Source: Nitrospirota bacterium (GTDB lineage Bacteria; Nitrospirota; Nitrospiria; Nitrospirales; UBA8639). Taken from it: 58,798 nucleotides of DNA. Positions 56,295 through 58,798 of this stretch are shown piece by piece. Each line of letters opens with the position of its first letter. The first letter of the stretch is position 1. Location of the stretch: assembly GCA_003695915.1 (NCBI GenBank), contig RFGF01000089.1, positions 1 through 58,798 of the forward strand, given 5' to 3'. The translations under genes were made by a program, and so were the position numbers. The notes beneath the pieces were generated by a model that was not told the DNA's origin, made no database searches, and saw nothing but the letters and a program-made list of their open reading frames with translations.

Positions 56295-57689
56295 ATGCGT
56301 TCGTTTGAGCAAAGTCGAATTCTTCGCCGCTCGTTCTCGTCGCGTATCCTCGCCATCCGATTATTGCCGGGACAAGTCGTGGCTCTGGCAGGTGGGATCT
56401 TGATCCTGCTAGGCACCGGCCTGCTTATGTTGCCCATTGCCACGCCGCCCCATGTCGAACTTCGCTTGATCGACGCGCTGTTTACCGCGACGTCGGCCGT
56501 ATGCGTCACCGGCCTGATCGTCCTGGATACACCTCATGATTTCACGCTCTTCGGCCAACTGGTCATTCTGCTGCTCATCCAAATCGGCGGGCTGGGCTAC
56601 GCTCTCATGGTCACCTTGCTTTTGCTGATCTTGGGAACCCGGATCGGATTGCGCGACCGCATGATGCTAGCCGAGACACTCAGCACATTGGATATGCAAG
56701 GACTGGTGCGGTTCGTCAAAATGGTCGCCCTCGTCACGTTTGCGACGGAAGGCCTCGGCGCAGTGCTGTTGACTGCACGCTTTGCCGCCGACACGTCTTG
56801 GGGGGAAGCCATTTATTGGGGCATCTTTCATTCGATTTCTGCGTTCAACAATGCGGGATTTTCTCTGTTTTCTACGAGCCTCTCCGCGTATCAAACGGAT
56901 TTCCTCATTAACCTCATTGTGACGACATTGGTCATCTTGGGCAGCATCGGATTCATCGTGTTTCAAGACCTCTGGGATTACATGAAAGGAGCCCGGTTCC
57001 ATTTGCAAAGTCATACCAAGTTAGTCCTGGTCACGACCGTCATTATTCTCGTCATAGGCACGCTCGGGATTCTGATCTTGGAATGGAACAACCCCGCAAC
57101 CTTTCAGCCACTGGCTCCTAGCGATCGTCTACTGAGTTCCTACTTCCATACCGTGTCTCGAACCTCCGGGTTCACGACTATGGATTTGAGCGACATGCGT
57201 GATGCCACGCTCTATTTTCTTCTACTGCTGATGGCCATCGGCGGATCCCCGGGCAGTATGGCCGGAGGCATCAAGACCACAACCATTGCCGTCGTGGCAT
57301 TGACGCTTCGAAGCGTGCTTCGCCGCGACGAGGAGGTGGAAGTGTTCTATCGTCGCATTCCACAGGATGTCGTAATCCGAGCGCTTTGTTTGTGTATTCT
57401 CGCATTGACGCTGATTACACTGGTCACGCTCATTCTGGCGTTCATCGAACGACAGCCGGTTCTTTCGCTTATGTTCGAAGTGACATCGGCCATGGGAATT
57501 GTCGGCATGTCGCTTGGAGATGGGGCAAATCGGAGCCTGTCCGCCCTTTTTACCGACTTTGGAAAAGCCATGATGATTATGTCGATGCTCCTTGGACGCT
57601 TCGGTCCGCTCATCATCGGGTTGTTCGCGATCAAAACCGCTCGTCGGAAACGGTACCGCTTTCCCAGCGCTCGCGTGATTATCGGATAG
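56295..57689 (+). CDS. ktrB: KtrB/TrkH-family potassium uptake subunit
   Basis: KtrB forms the K+ channel of the Ktr system in the inner membrane. The 464-residue protein has the four P-loop repeats with selectivity-like segments TSAVCVTGL, FHSISAFNNAGFS, VSRTSGFTTMDL and SAMGIVGMSLG, and about eight to ten membrane helices. Length fits KtrB. The gating subunit KtrA, often encoded next to it, is not seen; an IS481 element starts 12 bases after the stop. ATG 56295 has no clear site, so the true start could differ. Confidence 0.92.
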   Translation: MRSFEQSRILRRSFSSRILAIRLLPGQVVALAGGILILLGTGLLMLPIATPPHVELRLIDALFTATSAVCVTGLIVLDTPHDFTLFGQLVILLLIQIGGLGYALMVTLLLLILGTRIGLRDRMMLAETLSTLDMQGLVRFVKMVALVTFATEGLGAVLLTARFAADTSWGEAIYWGIFHSISAFNNAGFSLFSTSLSAYQTDFLINLIVTTLVILGSIGFIVFQDLWDYMKGARFHLQSHTKLVLVTTVIILVIGTLGILILEWNNPATFQPLAPSDRLLSSYFHTVSRTSGFTTMDLSDMRDATLYFLLLLMAIGGSPGSMAGGIKTTTIAVVALTLRSVLRRDEEVEVFYRRIPQDVVIRALCLCILALTLITLVTLILAFIERQPVLSLMFEVTSAMGIVGMSLGDGANRSLSALFTDFGKAMMIMSMLLGRFGPLIIGLFAIKTARRKRYRFPSARVIIG

Positions 57690-57700
57690 CCGCATCAGGT

Positions 57701-58798
57701 GTAGATGCTAGAATTTAATCTGACAGTCAGGTAGAGTCCTCGCCATTCCCCTGAGGGGAGAAAGGAGCGAGGACGATGACGAAGGAGCAGAAGATTATCA
57801 AGACCAAGCTAGGGTTGTTGGAGCTGGCCAAGCAACTCGGCAATGTGTCGAAGGCGTGCCGGATCATGGGCTACAGCCGGGACAGCTTCTACCGGTTCAA
57901 GGAACTCTATGAGACGGGGGGCGAGGCCGATCTGGAGGAGATCTCCCGGCGGAAGCCGATGCTGAAGCACCGCGTGCCGGCTGAGGTCGAGGGGGCGGTT
58001 GTGCACCTGGCGATCGAGCAACCGGCATGGGGCCAGGTCCGCGTGGCCAATGAGCTGCGCCGCCAGGGCCGGACCGTTTCCCCAGCCGGCGTGCGGGGCA
58101 TCTGGCTCCGGCATGACCTGGAGACGATGCGGAAAAGGCTCAAGGCCCTGGAGGCCAAGGTGGCGCAGGATGGCCTTGTCCTCACCGAGGCCCAGGTGGT
58201 CGCGCTGGAGAAAGCGAAAGCTGACAACGAAGCCCATGGGGAGTTCGAGAGCGAATGTCCCGGCTCCTGCGGGGCGCAGGACACCTTCTACGTCGGGACG
58301 CTCAAGGGGGTGGGCCGGATCTCTCAGCAGACCTTCATCGACACGTACAGCAAGGTCAGCTTCGCGAAGCTCTATGACCGCAAGACGCCGGTGACGGCAG
58401 CCGATCTGCTCAACGATCGAGTGCTCCCATTCTTTGAGGAGCAGGGCATCCCGCTGAGCCGCATCCTGACCGATCGGGGCACGGAGTTCTGTGAGGGCCC
58501 GGATCGGCATGCATATGAGCGCTACCTGGCCGTAGAGGACATCGAGCACACGCGCACCAAGACCAAGCGCCCGCAGACCCATGGGATCTGCGAGCGGTTT
58601 CACACGACGCTGCTCAACGAGTTCTACCGGGTGGCATTTCGCAAGAAGATCGACAAGACGCTGGACGAATGGCAAGCGGATCTCAATGCCTGGCTCGTAG
58701 ACTACAACGAGCACCGCCCGCACCAGGGTCGGTGGTGCTATGGCAAGACGCCGATGCAGACATTCCTGGACAGTGTGCCGTTGGCGAAGGAGAAGATA
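57701..58798 (+). mobile_element. IS481-family insertion sequence, left part (truncated by window end)
   Basis: The likely left end is the TGTAGATG at 57701, followed by AGAATTTAATCTGAC, a common start of IS481-type elements. The transposase frame begins at 57776 and is open to the window end. The right end is not in the window, so the target duplication cannot be checked. The element is visibly richer in G and C than the genes beside it. Confidence 0.8.
57776..58798 (+). CDS. IS481-family transposase (partial at window end)
   Basis: 341 codons are open with no stop. An N-terminal HTH ([19 protein letters not shown]) precedes the rve-type DDE core: Asp in [14 protein letters not shown], Asp in [11 protein letters not shown] and Glu in HGICERFH. 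The typical end [21 protein letters not shown] is present, so only the last few residues are missing. AAAGGAG lies before ATG 57776. The frame is intact, unlike the IS3 copy at 43035. Confidence 0.92.
   Translation, partial: MTKEQKIIKTKLGLLELAKQLGNVSKACRIMGYSRDSFYRFKELYETGGEADLEEISRRKPMLKHRVPAEVEGAVVHLAIEQPAWGQVRVANELRRQGRTVSPAGVRGIWLRHDLETMRKRLKALEAKVAQDGLVLTEAQVVALEKAKADNEAHGEFESECPGSCGAQDTFYVGTLKGVGRISQQTFIDTYSKVSFAKLYDRKTPVTAADLLNDRVLPFFEEQGIPLSRILTDRGTEFCEGPDRHAYERYLAVEDIEHTRTKTKRPQTHGICERFHTTLLNEFYRVAFRKKIDKTLDEWQADLNAWLVDYNEHRPHQGRWCYGKTPMQTFLDSVPLAKEKI

Overview
The window is a 58.8 kb chromosomal segment, probably one assembly contig, from a Gram-negative bacterium. It carries lnt, LolCD-type transporter genes, multiheme c-type cytochrome, an SmbP-like periplasmic His-rich protein, MtaB/MiaB, HDOD/STAS/PilZ signalling proteins and the conserved blocks lnt-prfB-lysS-lolC-lolD, gap-pgk-tpiA-secG and rplU-rpmA-obgE-proB-nadD-rsfS. 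Together these suggest a Nitrospirota (Nitrospira-like) chemolithotroph. The assignment is an inference from gene content only; an NC10-type or related lineage is not excluded. Both ends lie in insertion sequences: the tail of an IS5-type transposase at the left and an unfinished IS481-type transposase at the right. That is the usual reason for a contig to stop.

Layout. 1-1.7 kb: IS tail, TusA-like protein, a secreted protein with a clear promoter and terminator, tRNA-Leu(CAA). 1.8-11.9 kb: recG divergent from rpmB, then the operon lnt, prfB (with the RF2 programmed frameshift), lysS, lolC, lolD. 12-17.4 kb (minus strand): coiled-coil/HhH lipoprotein, nitrilase-family amidase, then beyond a terminator the operon HDAC-like hydrolase, five-heme cytochrome, rhodanese, SmbP. 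17.6-21.7 kb: TPR protein, then a minus-strand run xerD, zinc ribbon, membrane-tethered WrbA-like flavodoxin and two unknown proteins. 21.8-25.7 kb: a strong promoter overlapped by a perfect palindrome drives a TPR/ligand-binding lipoprotein-activator-like protein, an M50 protease and trpS.

25.8-35.7 kb is housekeeping: lower glycolysis with secG, ilvE on the opposite strand, ribosomal proteins L21/L27, obgE, proB, nadD, rsfS, bioB. 35.8-42.8 kb: a YbbP-like permease and its probable ATPase, separated by a stand-alone LuxR-type HTH protein and pyrD; then comF, fmdB-type zinc ribbon, an orphan mraZ and a RusA resolvase.

42.9-52.2 kb is the accessory, partly decayed part. An IS3-family element (43035-44198, 10-bp ends, TTTA target duplication) has interrupted a PilZ gene. 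A secreted-protein gene at 49.1-49.5 kb is frameshifted by a 5-bp tandem duplication. Two STAS proteins, an HDOD protein, a HEAT-repeat protein, a TPR/2-oxoglutarate oxygenase fusion and tRNA-Arg(ACG) are also here. 52.5-58.8 kb: miaB and mtaB (tRNA methylthiolation), a small secreted protein, a KtrB-type K+ channel subunit, and the IS481 element sitting where a ktrA partner would be expected.

No CRISPR array, rRNA operon, prophage or recognisable defence island was found. The most informative new observations are the IS-split PilZ gene, the frameshifted secreted gene, the HDAC/cytochrome/rhodanese/SmbP operon, the HhH lipoprotein and the lysine-tailed LuxR-type regulator.
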